Of a stretch of 64,000 nucleotides of DNA, positions 1-11,812 are shown in pieces (positions within the stretch are counted from its first letter, which is position 1; the number at the start of each line of letters is the position of its first letter). The translations under genes were made by a program, and so were the position numbers. The stretch lies in the NCBI GenBank assembly GCA_002355495.1, contig AP017424.1:4157501-4221500 (forward strand), given 5' to 3'. The stretch is from Streptomyces laurentii (lineage in GTDB: Bacteria > Actinomycetota > Actinomycetes > Streptomycetales > Streptomycetaceae). The notes beneath the pieces are model-generated. The model ran no database searches, was not told the DNA's origin, and saw only the letters and a program-made list of their open reading frames with translations.

Positions 1-3076
<3,076 letters not shown>

Positions 3077-3151
3077 CAGTTGCTCGCGTCCACTGTGTTT
3101 GTTCTGAAGTAACGAACTCGCCTTTTCTGGCTGGAGTTCCAACTTCATAGT

Positions 3152-3270
3152 GTTTCGGTGGTCATAGCGTTAGGGAAACGCCCGGTTACATTCCGAACCC
3201 GGAAGCTAAGCCTTTCAGCGCCGATGGTACTGCAGGGGGGACCCTGTGGGAGAGTAGGACACCGCCGAAC
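3152..3270 (+). rRNA. rrf: 5S ribosomal RNA
   Basis: About 119 bases beginning GTTTCGGTGGTCATAGCG and ending ACACCGCCGAAC, with the conserved loop CCGAACCCGGAAGCTAAGCC. It lies about 75 bases after the 23S end in the standard 16S-23S-5S order. The two ends pair (GTTCGGCGGTG against the 5' strand), as expected for helix I of 5S rRNA. Confidence 0.97.
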
Positions 3271-3279
3271 AATTTTTAG

Positions 3280-3318
3280 CCTCAACCCCCGGACTTTGTC
3301 CGGGGGTTGAGGCATTTT
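3280..3318 (+). terminator. rRNA operon intrinsic terminator
   Basis: A perfect 14-bp stem (CCTCAACCCCCGGA at 3280-3293 with TCCGGGGGTTGAGG at 3299-3312), a 5-base loop, then CATTTTTG. It begins 9 bases after the 5S gene, so it is the rho-independent terminator of the rRNA operon. Confidence 0.93.
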
Positions 3319-3347
3319 TGCGTTCATTTCCAGGACAGGAGCGGAAC

Positions 3348-4022
3348 TCACCGGTGGTCCGGGGACACCAGGCCCGTGTCGTAGCCCAGGATGACGGCCT
3401 GGACGCGGTCGCGGGAGCCGGTCTTGGAGAGGACACGGGAGACATGGGTCTTCACCGTGGATTCGGCCAGATGGAGACGGCCGGCGATCTCGGCGTTCGT
3501 CCAGCCCTGGGCGATGACCGTGAGGATCTCCCTCTCCCGGTCCGTGAGAGAGGACAGCCGGGGGTTGTTCTCAGCACGGGGCGCCGGAGCCGACGCGGGC
3601 ATGCGGTGGAGATAGGTGTCCAGGAGGCGGCGGGTCAGGCTGGGCGCCACCACCGCGTCGCCCGCGGCGACCGCGCGGACGCCCGCGAGGAGTTCCTCGG
3701 GCTGCGCGTCCTTCACCAGAAAGCCGCTGGCGCCGGCGCGCAGGCCCTCGTACGCGTACTCGTCCAGGTCGAAGGTCGTCACGATCAGGACGCGGGTCGC
3801 GGCGCCCGCGGCGATGATGCGGCGGGTCGCCTCGATGCCGTCCAGGCCCGGCATCCGGATGTCCATCAGGACCACGTCCGGGCGGTGGTGGCCGACGAGA
3901 CGCACCGCCTCGATGCCGTCGCCGGCCTCGCCGGCGACCGTCATGTCGTCCTGGCTCTCCAGAAGCATCCGGAAACCGAACCGCTGCATCGGCTGGTCGT
4001 CGGCGATGAGAACGCTCGTCAC
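3348..4022 (-). CDS. NarL/FixJ-family response regulator
   Basis: A 224-aa two-component response regulator. The receiver domain (about 1-120) has the acidic pocket in TSVLIADDQ and the phosphoacceptor Asp at about 54 (VVLMDIRMPG). A LuxR-type helix-turn-helix follows at about 157-212 (LTDREREILTVIAQG, ESTVKTHVSRVLSK). The start is the GTG that overlaps the kinase stop codon (GTGA), so the two genes are translationally coupled. A long ORF running through from the kinase region in the same frame is an artefact of high GC. The target genes cannot be inferred. Confidence 0.93.
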   Translation of the reverse strand: MTSVLIADDQPMQRFGFRMLLESQDDMTVAGEAGDGIEAVRLVGHHRPDVVLMDIRMPGLDGIEATRRIIAAGAATRVLIVTTFDLDEYAYEGLRAGASGFLVKDAQPEELLAGVRAVAAGDAVVAPSLTRRLLDTYLHRMPASAPAPRAENNPRLSSLTDREREILTVIAQGWTNAEIAGRLHLAESTVKTHVSRVLSKTGSRDRVQAVILGYDTGLVSPDHR

Positions 4023-5227
4023 GAGGGGGAGTCCTCCCGGGGAAGTCGCAGTCGTACCCGCCAGCCCGTGCCGTCCGGCAGCGGGCCGCATACGAGTGTG
4101 CCGTCGTAGAGCGCCGCGCGCTCGCGCATTCCGGCGATCCCCTGGCCCTGGCCCGCGGTGGGGGCGGGGGAGGCAGGCGCGGGGGTGGTGCTGGTGATCG
4201 TGGCGACCGTGGCCGCGGGAGCGTGGGCGAGGGTCACGGTGGTCCGTGCGTCCGGGCCCGCGTGCTTCAGGGCGTTCGTCAGCGCCTCCTGCACGATCCG
4301 GTAGACCGTCAGTTGGGCGCCGGGGGTCAGGGTGGGGGCGGCGGAGATCTCCGACTCGACCGGGAGGCCGGCCGCGCGGACGCCGTCGATCAGGGCCGGC
4401 AGGTCCGCCAGACCCGGCTGAGGGCTCCGTACCGCCTCCGGATCCAGGGCGCGCAGCACCCGGCGCAGCTCCGCGAGCGCCTGACGGCTCGTGGTGGCGA
4501 TGGCGTCGAGCGCCTGGGCCGCCTGCTCGGGGCGCTTCGCCGCCGCGTACCGGCCGCCGTCCGCGAGACCCGTGATCACCGACAGGTTGTGGCCGATGAT
4601 GTCGTGCATCTCGCGGGCGATCCGGTCCCGTTCGGCCGCCGCCGCCCGCTCGACCTCCTGCACCCGCTCCTCCCGGCGCGAGCGCACCGTGATGCCGGCC
4701 AGCGAGGCCAGGGCGAACGCCCACAGGTACGGGACGACCAGCAGGTCCCAGCCGCCCTCGCCGGTGGAGCCGTACCCCGTGGGAAACCGGATCGAGGCCA
4801 CGGCCAGCGGCGGAGCGAGGAGCGCGGCGGCCGACAGCAGGGCGCGGGGCGGGCGCGTCAGCGCGATGTGGAAGACCGGGAACAGCTGCATGTAGCCGGC
4901 CTGGAGAAGCGCGCCCGAGGCACCGCTGACCAGCGCCGCGACCGCCATCGCCGCGAGGACGGCCATCGGGTGCCGGCGGCGCCAGTAGAGAGGCAGGACG
5001 AGCGCGAGGTCGAGCACCACGACCAGCCATGTGGGCACCGTCGCATCCGCGGACGTCGTCCGCCAGCCGCCGCCGGTCGCGTCCACGAGAGCGGAGACCG
5101 TCCACATCGCCGTCACCGTCGCGTCCCACACGCCCGGGCGCGCGGTGTCGAACGCCCGGACGCGGGCCAGCAGACGCCGTACGTACCGGCTGGCCGCTGT
5201 CGTCTCCACCGTCGTCCGCGTCGTCAC
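4019..5227 (-). CDS. HisKA_3-type sensor histidine kinase
   Basis: A 402-aa membrane kinase for the downstream regulator. There are about five hydrophobic segments between residues 33 and 180, then a HisKA_3 dimerisation/phosphoacceptor helix with His at about 208 (REMHDIIGHNLSV) and a C-terminal HATPase. The HATPase N-box is ALTNALKHA and a glycine-rich G-box is GQGQGIAGMRERAALYDGT. No extracytoplasmic sensor domain is visible, so sensing probably occurs in the membrane. It overlaps the regulator by 4 bp. The two genes form a convergent, self-contained unit after the rRNA terminator. Confidence 0.92.
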   Translation of the reverse strand: MTTRTTVETTAASRYVRRLLARVRAFDTARPGVWDATVTAMWTVSALVDATGGGWRTTSADATVPTWLVVVLDLALVLPLYWRRRHPMAVLAAMAVAALVSGASGALLQAGYMQLFPVFHIALTRPPRALLSAAALLAPPLAVASIRFPTGYGSTGEGGWDLLVVPYLWAFALASLAGITVRSRREERVQEVERAAAAERDRIAREMHDIIGHNLSVITGLADGGRYAAAKRPEQAAQALDAIATTSRQALAELRRVLRALDPEAVRSPQPGLADLPALIDGVRAAGLPVESEISAAPTLTPGAQLTVYRIVQEALTNALKHAGPDARTTVTLAHAPAATVATITSTTPAPASPAPTAGQGQGIAGMRERAALYDGTLVCGPLPDGTGWRVRLRLPREDSPS

Positions 5228-5323
5228 CCGCCCACGCTAGGGCGCGGCGGGCCGAGGTGTCGTCGTACCTGGGTACCACGAAACCCCCTTGTCAGAGGGG
5301 GTGCTCGTGATGAAGATCCTGAC

Positions 5324-5893
5324 ATGGACTATGCAATTCGTGTCATCCGAGCCGACGAGTGGGAGAAGGCGCGCGAGCTCCGGCTCGAGGCCCTCCAGGA
5401 CCCCGTCGCCCACCTCGCCTTCCTGGAGACCTACGAGGACGCCGTCGCGCGGCCCGACGCGTTCTGGCAGGAACGGACCGCGGGCGCCGGCGAGAGCGGC
5501 AACGGGCGCGTGCGCCAGTTCGTGGCGGAGACGCCCGAAGGGCGCTGGCTCGGGACCGTCTCGGTGCTCGTGGAGCGGCCCGACGACGAAGGCGGGGTCG
5601 CGTTCGGAGAGGCGCCGACCGTCGACCAGACGCACGTGGTGGGGGTGTTCGTGCGGGAGGAGGCGCGCGGGAGCGGGGTGATCGACGCGCTGTTCCGGGC
5701 GGCGGTGGAGTGGTCGTGGGGGGTGTCCGGGGTGCGGCCGATCGAGCGGGTGCGGCTGTACGTGCACGAGGAGAACAAGCGGGCGGAAGCGTTCTACCGG
5801 CGGTTCGGGTTCGTGTGGACCGGGGTGCGGGTGCTGATGCCGGGGAGCGCGACGGACTACGACCGGGAGTACGAGTTGGTGCGGGCGGGGTAG
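5324..5893 (+). CDS. GNAT-family N-acetyltransferase
   Basis: A 189-aa protein that starts MDYAIRVIRADEWEKAREL and fits the GCN5-related fold. Motif A (VVGVFVREEARGSGVIDALF, about 105-124) contains the R-x-x-G-x-G-type acetyl-CoA loop, and motif B is near the end (NKRAEAFYRRFGFVWTG). The substrate is unknown. The ATG at 5324 was chosen because the conserved fold begins immediately after it; the longer frame upstream is antisense to the kinase gene. It is transcribed divergently from the kinase and converges on the type IV secretion-like locus. Confidence 0.9.
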   Translation: MDYAIRVIRADEWEKARELRLEALQDPVAHLAFLETYEDAVARPDAFWQERTAGAGESGNGRVRQFVAETPEGRWLGTVSVLVERPDDEGGVAFGEAPTVDQTHVVGVFVREEARGSGVIDALFRAAVEWSWGVSGVRPIERVRLYVHEENKRAEAFYRRFGFVWTGVRVLMPGSATDYDREYELVRAG

Positions 5894-5941
5894 CCGGGGC
5901 GGGGTAGCCGGGGCGGGGCGCGGCGCTCTCCGCCAGGGCGG

Positions 5942-7448
5942 TCAGGGGGTGGGGAGCGGGGAGGGCCAGCGGGCTTGGGCCTGGGCCGGGGACCGCATCA
6001 GGGCCAGGGTGGGGAGGCCCTGGGACGGGCCGTCCGTGAGGAGGTCGGGGAGGCCGGGGAGAGGGGCCACCGCGGCGATGTCGTCGAGGACGAGGCTCAG
6101 CGGCGGGTCGAGGCGGGCGTCGGGGGAGCGGGTGGCCTGGTGGCGGGCGTGGTCGGTCACGGCGGTCACCAGGGCGGTGAGGAGCGGCATCGCGCCCGGG
6201 TGGGTGCGGGGGTCCTCGATCGGTTCGCCGACGACGTAGAGCGTGCCCTGCTCGGGGAGGAGCGCGGCGAGCGCGACCGAGTCGGCGCGGTTCGCCGTGC
6301 AGGCGTTCCTGATGTGGATCAGGGACAGGGAGGTCAGGGCACGGGCCGTCAGTTCCTGGGCGGTGCGGCGGCGTTCGGGGTGCGCGGTGAGCGCGGATTC
6401 GAGCAGGCCGGCGTGGCCCGAGGCGGCTTTCGGGTGGGTGCGGAGGATCCGTACCGGCTCGTGGGCGTCGCTGCCCTGAGCCCAGCGGTGGACCTGCTTG
6501 AACGGGCGGCCGTCTATGGCGGCGGCGTGCAGCCAGCAGCGCAGGAGCGTTTCGGCGGTGTCGGTCATGGCCGCGTCGATCCGGGCCTGCGGGCGTACCG
6601 GGGCGAGCAGCGCGGACGCGCGGCTCTGGGCCACGGCGGGGTCCTCGCAGCCCTCGGCGGGGTTCCAGCGGAGCCGGGCCGGGGTCTCGCACAGGTGGCC
6701 CGGGTCGTAGACGAGGACCGGGCCGAGCTTGCCGCGCGCGTCCTTCGTCTCCGCCCAGAGCGTGGGGTCGGACGTCACGACGAGGGCCGCGCCCTCGGCG
6801 TCCCGTACCGCCTGGAGGGCGACCTCGCGGCGCTCCGCCGCCGACCCGTACACGATGCGGGTGGGGGGAGGGGCGGGCGTGGCGGCCGGGGCCGGGGTCG
6901 GTTCGGGGGCGGGGGCTGCTCGTCGGCCGGGGTGCGGGGGCCGGGGGAGTGTCGCGAGGCGGGGCGGGCTCGGGGTGGCGCTGGGCGGGGGCGGGCTCCG
7001 TCGGAACGGCTTCCGTGGGAACGGGGGCCGGCTTCTCGTACGGCTTCGCGTACGCCTTCTCGTACCCGGCCGTCTTCCGGTTCGCGCGGATCGCGCGCCA
7101 GCGGGCCAGAGTGCCGAGGACGAACACCGCCAGGACGACCAGGATCAGCGCCTCGCCGATGACCAGGCCCCAGAACAGGCCGTAGCCGGAGAACTGGTCC
7201 CGCGGGGTGTCCGGCCAGGCCGCCGGCAGGTCCGTCGGGGAGGAGAGGAGCGACGGCAGGGCCAGCGGCGTACGGGCGAAGGTGACGCCGTCCGGCCAGC
7301 CGCCGTGGGAGAACAGGCCGGACAGGCCGGTCGCCGTCCAGACGAGGAAGGCGATGCCGAAGAGGAGGGTGAACAGCCCGACGATGAAGCCGTCGGGGAT
7401 GCCGCCGCCCCCCTGGCGGGATCCGGGATCCGTTCGGTTCGTGCTCAC
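5942..7448 (-). CDS. VirD4/TraG-like coupling protein, reading frame broken in linker
   Basis: The N-terminal part (from 7448) has two membrane segments (about 21-45 and 92-118) and then a Pro/Glu/Ala-rich linker. The C-terminal part lies in another frame (readable from 6853 to the stop at 5942). It resembles the C-terminal half of VirD4/TraG proteins: VLVYDPGHL, RWNPAEGCEDP and LSLVLDDIAAVAPLPGLPDLL, followed by TLALMRSPAQAQARW. The usual P-loop position reads RIVYGSAAERREVA, with no GxxGxGKS/T. The two parts can be joined if two bases are missing from G/C runs near 6905-6930, giving about 502 aa. It is the last gene of the minus-strand secretion operon. ATPase activity is doubtful without a Walker A motif. 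Confidence 0.75.
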
Positions 7449-7452
7449 GGGA

Positions 7453-8847
7453 TTACGCCACCGTCGATTGGGAGGGGTCCTTCATCTGCTGCTCGATGAG
7501 GATCGCGCGCTGTTCCCGCTCCCACTCCAGCTCCGGGTCGGGGTCGGACGACTCGGTCATGGCACGGTCGGTGTAGACGAGCGGGCGTTCGCGTTCGGTG
7601 ATGAGGTGTTTGACCACCTGCACGTTGCCGTTGACGTCCCAGACGGCGATGCCGGGGGTGAGGGTCGGGATGATCTCGACGGCCCAGCGGGGCAGGCCGA
7701 GGACACGGCCGGTGTTGCGGGCCTCGTCGGCTTTCTGGGCGTAGATGGTGCGGGTGGAGGCCATTTTGAGGATGGCCGCGGCTTCCTTGGCCGCCGCGCC
7801 GTCGACGACGTCGGAGAGGTGGTGGACGACGGCGACGAAGGACAGGCCGAGGCGGCGGCCGAACTTCAGCAGGCGCTGGAACAGCTGGGCCACGAAGGGG
7901 CTGTTGATGATGTGCCAGGCCTCCTCGACGAGGAAGATGCGCTTCTTCCGGTCGGGGCGGATCCAGGTGTGCTCCAGCCACACGCCGACGATCGCCATGA
8001 GGATGGGCATGGCGATGGAGTTGCGGTCGATGTGGGAGAGGTCGAAGACGATCAGCGGGGCGTCGAGGTCGATGCCGACGGTCGTCGGGCCGTCGAACAT
8101 GCCGCGCAGGTCGCCGTCGACGAGCCGGTCGAGGACGAGGGCGACGTCGAGACCCCAGGCCCGTACGTCGTCGAGGGCGACGTTCATCGCCTCCGCCGAC
8201 TCCGGCTCGGGGTGGCGCAGGCGTTCGACGATGTCGGTGAGGATCGGCTGGCGGTCGACGGCGTGCTCGTTGACGTACGCGTGGGCGACCTTGAGCGCGA
8301 AGCCGGAGCGCTCGTCGAGGCCGTGGCCCATCGCGACCTCGATGATGGTGCGCAGGAGCGCGAGCTGGCCCGTGGTGGTGATGGACGGGTCGAGCGGGTT
8401 GAGGCGGATGCCGGAGTCGTTCGCGACCATCGGGTCCAGGCGGATGGGAGTTATCCCCAGCTCCTGCGCGATGAGGTTCCACTCGCCGACGCCGTCCTCG
8501 CCCTGGGCGTCGAGGACGACGACCTGGCGGTCGCGGAAGCGGAGCTGGCGCAGCACGTACGTCTTCTCCAGCGCCGACTTGCCGTTGCCGGACTCGCCGA
8601 GGACCAGCCAGTGGGGCGCGGGGAGCTGCTGACCGTACAGCTGGAAGGGGTCGTAGATGTACCCCTTGCCGCTGTACACCTCGCGGCCGATGATCACGCC
8701 GGAGTCGCCGAGGCCGGGCGCGGCGGTCGGCAGGTAGACGGCCTGGGCCTGCCCGGTGGAGGTACGGACGGGCAGACGGGTCGTCTCCACCTTCCCGAAG
8801 AGGAAGGCGGTGAAGGCTTCGGTGAGGACGGACAGCGGATCTCGCAT
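7453..8847 (-). CDS. VirB4/TraC-type ATPase (C-terminal ATPase half)
   Basis: A 464-aa ATP-binding protein of the type IV secretion/conjugation class. Walker A is GESGNGKS (about 84-91) and Walker B is RIFLVEEAWH, followed by helix and sensor motifs GLSFVAVVHHLSDV and a terminal region typical of VirB4/TraC (LTPGIAVWDVNG). It is shorter than a complete VirB4 (about 800 aa), and the N-terminal domain is missing. That role may be taken by the SCO6880-family protein encoded just upstream. The ATG at 8847 follows a GAAGGGG ribosome site, 20 bp after the preceding stop. The product probably powers substrate or subunit transport at the membrane. Confidence 0.85.
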   Translation of the reverse strand: MRDPLSVLTEAFTAFLFGKVETTRLPVRTSTGQAQAVYLPTAAPGLGDSGVIIGREVYSGKGYIYDPFQLYGQQLPAPHWLVLGESGNGKSALEKTYVLRQLRFRDRQVVVLDAQGEDGVGEWNLIAQELGITPIRLDPMVANDSGIRLNPLDPSITTTGQLALLRTIIEVAMGHGLDERSGFALKVAHAYVNEHAVDRQPILTDIVERLRHPEPESAEAMNVALDDVRAWGLDVALVLDRLVDGDLRGMFDGPTTVGIDLDAPLIVFDLSHIDRNSIAMPILMAIVGVWLEHTWIRPDRKKRIFLVEEAWHIINSPFVAQLFQRLLKFGRRLGLSFVAVVHHLSDVVDGAAAKEAAAILKMASTRTIYAQKADEARNTGRVLGLPRWAVEIIPTLTPGIAVWDVNGNVQVVKHLITERERPLVYTDRAMTESSDPDPELEWEREQRAILIEQQMKDPSQSTVA

Positions 8848-8867
8848 CGGTCTGTGCCCCTTCGGCC

Positions 8868-10421
8868 CTAGCGGCGGATGCCGGTCGCGAACGGCAAGGT
8901 GTTCACAAAGGCGCGGTGGTGCTCGCGGTCGCACCATTCCAGTTTCAGGTACGACTTGCCGGCGGACGCCCTGATCGTGCGCTTGTCGCGGGCCAGGGCC
9001 TCGGGCGAGCGCGAGGACACCGTGATGTAGCCGACGAGGTTGACGCCGGCCGCGCCGCTGGCGAGATCCTCGCCGCGCTGGTCGAGGCGGCCGTGGGCGG
9101 CGATGTCGCGGGGGTCGACGGTGCGGTTCATCTTGGCCTGGCGGGAGGCGTCGGCCTCGTCGTTGGTCTTCTCGGTGAGCATGCGCTCGATGGCCACCTC
9201 GGTGGGCTCCAGGTCCATGGTGACGGCGACCGTGCGGATCACGTCGGGGGTGTGGACGAGGAGCGGGGCGAGGAAGTTGACGCCGACGGGGGTCATCGGC
9301 CACTCCTTGATCCAGGCGGTGGCATGGCACCAGGGCTCGCGGGTGGCGGACTCGCGGGTCTTGGCCTGGAGGTACGTCGGTTCGACGGCGTCGAGTTCGG
9401 CGGGCCAGGCGTTGCGCTTCGACATGGCCTGGATGTGGTCGATCGGGTGGTCCGGGTCGTACATCGAGTGCACGAGCGACGCGAGCCGGGACTGGCCGAG
9501 CGGCTGGCGGACGCGGATGTCGGCCTCGGCGAGGCGGGCGCAGATGTCGGTCAGCTCGCGGGCCATGACGACGGCGAGGCCGCCGTCGCGGTCCAGCCGG
9601 CGGGCGCCGGAGGCGTGGCGGGCGGCGCGGGCCATGGCGTTGGCCTCGGCGGCGAGTTCGCGCGTGTAGTGCATGCACGCGACGAGGTAGGCGCGGTGCT
9701 GCTCGCTGGAGGTCGAGACCATGGACTGCAGCTGGTCGTACGACTCCTGGAGCCAGCCCGGGGCCTGGTGGTCGCCGCGCTGGGCGACGTCCTTGGCGTG
9801 CGCGTCGGGGTCGGCGGGCAGCGTACGGGCGAGCATCTGGAGGCGGGTGACGAAGCCGTCGCCGTTGGCGACGTGCTTGAGGAGCGTGCCGAAGCGGTCG
9901 ACGAGGGCTTCCTGGTCCTCGGAGTCGCGCAGGCCGACGCCGGGGCCCTCGATCTCGATGGCGGCGGTGACGGTGCGGCGGTCCGCGTGCAGCAGGACCG
10001 CGATCTCGTCGGGGCCGAAGGGCGCCGACAGCCAGCTGACGCCGCCGATGCCGGGCGGCGGGCCGATCTCGACCTCGCGGCCGTCCAGGCGGGTGCCGGC
10101 CTCGGTGGCGGTGGAGCGATACGCGGTGCTGCGCTTCAGCATGCGCTTGTAGCTGCGGTTGATCTCGAACCACTTGTAGAAGGTGCGGTGCTTGTACGGG
10201 ACGTAGACCGCGGCGAGCGCGAGCACCGGGAAACCCGTGAGCAGCCCGATGCGCAGGGGCAGGAGGGGGACGAGGAGTCCGCTCATCATGCCGAGGAAGG
10301 CACCGACGATGATGAGCGCGATCTCGCCGGTCTCGCGGTTCTTGCCGACGATCGCGTTCGGACGGGCACGGCCGATGAGATACGTGCGGCGGGGCGAGAC
10401 CGGTTGGGACTGGGTCGTCAA
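8868..10421 (-). CDS. SCO6880-family membrane protein of the type IV secretion-like locus
   Basis: A 517-aa protein that I recognise as the SCO6880 family, which accompanies streptomycete T4SS-like genes. Two close membrane segments (about 30-75, IALIIVGAFLGMMSGLLVPL and RIGLLTGFPVLALAAVYVP) resemble PrgI/VirB3. The long soluble region (about 105-517) resembles the N-terminal domain of VirB4 (AIEIEGPGVGLRDSEDQEAL), but no P-loop is present. The start is TTG at 10421: AGGAGG lies at 10431-10436, 9 bases upstream, and the TTG overlaps the previous stop (TTGA). It probably forms a split VirB3-VirB4 unit with the next gene. Confidence 0.83.
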   Translation of the reverse strand: MTTQSQPVSPRRTYLIGRARPNAIVGKNRETGEIALIIVGAFLGMMSGLLVPLLPLRIGLLTGFPVLALAAVYVPYKHRTFYKWFEINRSYKRMLKRSTAYRSTATEAGTRLDGREVEIGPPPGIGGVSWLSAPFGPDEIAVLLHADRRTVTAAIEIEGPGVGLRDSEDQEALVDRFGTLLKHVANGDGFVTRLQMLARTLPADPDAHAKDVAQRGDHQAPGWLQESYDQLQSMVSTSSEQHRAYLVACMHYTRELAAEANAMARAARHASGARRLDRDGGLAVVMARELTDICARLAEADIRVRQPLGQSRLASLVHSMYDPDHPIDHIQAMSKRNAWPAELDAVEPTYLQAKTRESATREPWCHATAWIKEWPMTPVGVNFLAPLLVHTPDVIRTVAVTMDLEPTEVAIERMLTEKTNDEADASRQAKMNRTVDPRDIAAHGRLDQRGEDLASGAAGVNLVGYITVSSRSPEALARDKRTIRASAGKSYLKLEWCDREHHRAFVNTLPFATGIRR

Positions 10422-11812
10422 CGCCCTGCACCTCCTGGATTGTTGCGGTTACTGCTGGTGCTGCCGCTGTTGCCGCGGCTGGAGTGAGGGGTGCCCGTGG
10501 TGGGGCCGCCGCTGCGGGGGGCCGGGGTCGCTCCGCCGCCCGTACCGCCGCCGGAGGTGCCGCGGCTGCTGTGGGCGGCGACGCCGCCCGAGAGCGGGTT
10601 GGCGGGGCGGGGGGCGCTCTTGGCCGGGGCCTGGCCGCCGCCGTCGCCGCGGCTGCTGTGGGTCTTGATGCCCTGGGAGACGAGGGACGCGGGGGAGGAG
10701 ATGACGGCGGCCGCGGCGTTCTCGCCAGCGCGGTGCAGACGGTTGTTCCGGGAGGCCACGATCTCGTCGCCGAAGCCGGGGACGAAGCGGTAGATCATCG
10801 CCGAGGCGAAGATCGCGAGCAGGATGATGGCCAGGCCGGAGACCACGGCGGAGAACGAGTCGGGGCCGGTGCCGGACGACAGTGCGCCCGCGAGGCCCAG
10901 CACGATGACGATCACCGGCTTGACCAGGATCACCGCGATCATGATGCCCGCCCAGCGGCGGACGTGGCCCCACATGTTCTTGTCGACGAGCCCGGAGTAG
11001 ACGACGACGCCGAGCAGCGCGCCGACATAGAGGAGGACGGCCCGCAGGACGAGTTCGAGGTAGAGCACGCCGGCGGCGAGGATCGTGACGAGCGAGACGA
11101 TGATCAGCATGATGGGCCCGCCACCGATGCTGTCGCCCTTCTCCAGGGCCTGTTTGAAGCCGCCGAAGAAGGCGTCGTTCTGCTGTCCGGTGCCGGAGGC
11201 GATGACCTCGGTGATCGCGTCAGCGGCGTTGACGACCGTGTACAGGATCAGCGGCGTGAAGGCGCAGGCCAGGACGGTCAGCCAGAGGAAGCCGATCGCC
11301 TCGGAGATGGCGGTGGTGAGCGGCACGCCGCGCATGGCGCGCTTGGCGACGGCCAGCAGCCAGAGGAGGAGGGTGAGGAAGGTGGCGGCGGCGAAGACGA
11401 TCGCGTAGCGGGCGAGGAAGTCGCCGTTGGTGAAGTCGACGGCCGCGGTCTCCTTCACGGCACCGGAGAGGGTGTCGACGACCCAGGCGGCGGCTTTGGC
11501 GCAGCCGCTGGCGAGGGAGGAGAGGGGGTCGACGGTCGAGGTGGGGTCGTCGATCCGGGGGGCGTTAGTGCCAGGCCGGCCGTTCTCGCAGTATTCGCGG
11601 GCGGGGCCACGGATCAGATCGCAGGGGTTGTTGCTCGCGCTCGGACTGGGTGTGGCGGAGGGAGTGGCCGTCGCGGACGGCGTTCCGGGAGTCCCGGTCG
11701 CGGGCGGGGTGGGGTCGGCGACGGCACGGGTGGCGAAGAGTACGAGAGCGGTCTGGGCCGCGGTCAGTGCGCCGGTGACGCCAAGGCCGCGGGACAGGTT
11801 CTTACCGGGCAT
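10418..11812 (-). CDS. TrbL/VirB6-like polytopic membrane protein
   Basis: A 464-aa protein beginning MPGKNLSRGLGVTGAL. It has an N-terminal signal-like helix, a Ser/Thr/Pro-rich extracytoplasmic stretch (about 35-65), and then about six hydrophobic segments between about 120 and 345 (for example ILAAGVLYLELVLRAVLLYV). This architecture fits the inner-membrane channel component VirB6/TrbL. The C-terminal tail (about 360-464) is low-complexity and repeats HSSRG three or four times. The ATG at 11812 lies inside the end of the preceding gene, and the stop overlaps the next start. The channel role is inferred from topology and neighbours, not from a diagnostic motif. Confidence 0.78.
   Translation of the reverse strand: MPGKNLSRGLGVTGALTAAQTALVLFATRAVADPTPPATGTPGTPSATATPSATPSPSASNNPCDLIRGPAREYCENGRPGTNAPRIDDPTSTVDPLSSLASGCAKAAAWVVDTLSGAVKETAAVDFTNGDFLARYAIVFAAATFLTLLLWLLAVAKRAMRGVPLTTAISEAIGFLWLTVLACAFTPLILYTVVNAADAITEVIASGTGQQNDAFFGGFKQALEKGDSIGGGPIMLIIVSLVTILAAGVLYLELVLRAVLLYVGALLGVVVYSGLVDKNMWGHVRRWAGIMIAVILVKPVIVIVLGLAGALSSGTGPDSFSAVVSGLAIILLAIFASAMIYRFVPGFGDEIVASRNNRLHRAGENAAAAVISSPASLVSQGIKTHSSRGDGGGQAPAKSAPRPANPLSGGVAAHSSRGTSGGGTGGGATPAPRSGGPTTGTPHSSRGNSGSTSSNRNNPGGAGR

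Noticed and set aside
3348..5279. A 643-aa ORF seeming to fuse a kinase and response regulator
   Set aside because: Its first two thirds is an out-of-frame reading of the kinase gene; the real regulator starts at the GTG at 4022.
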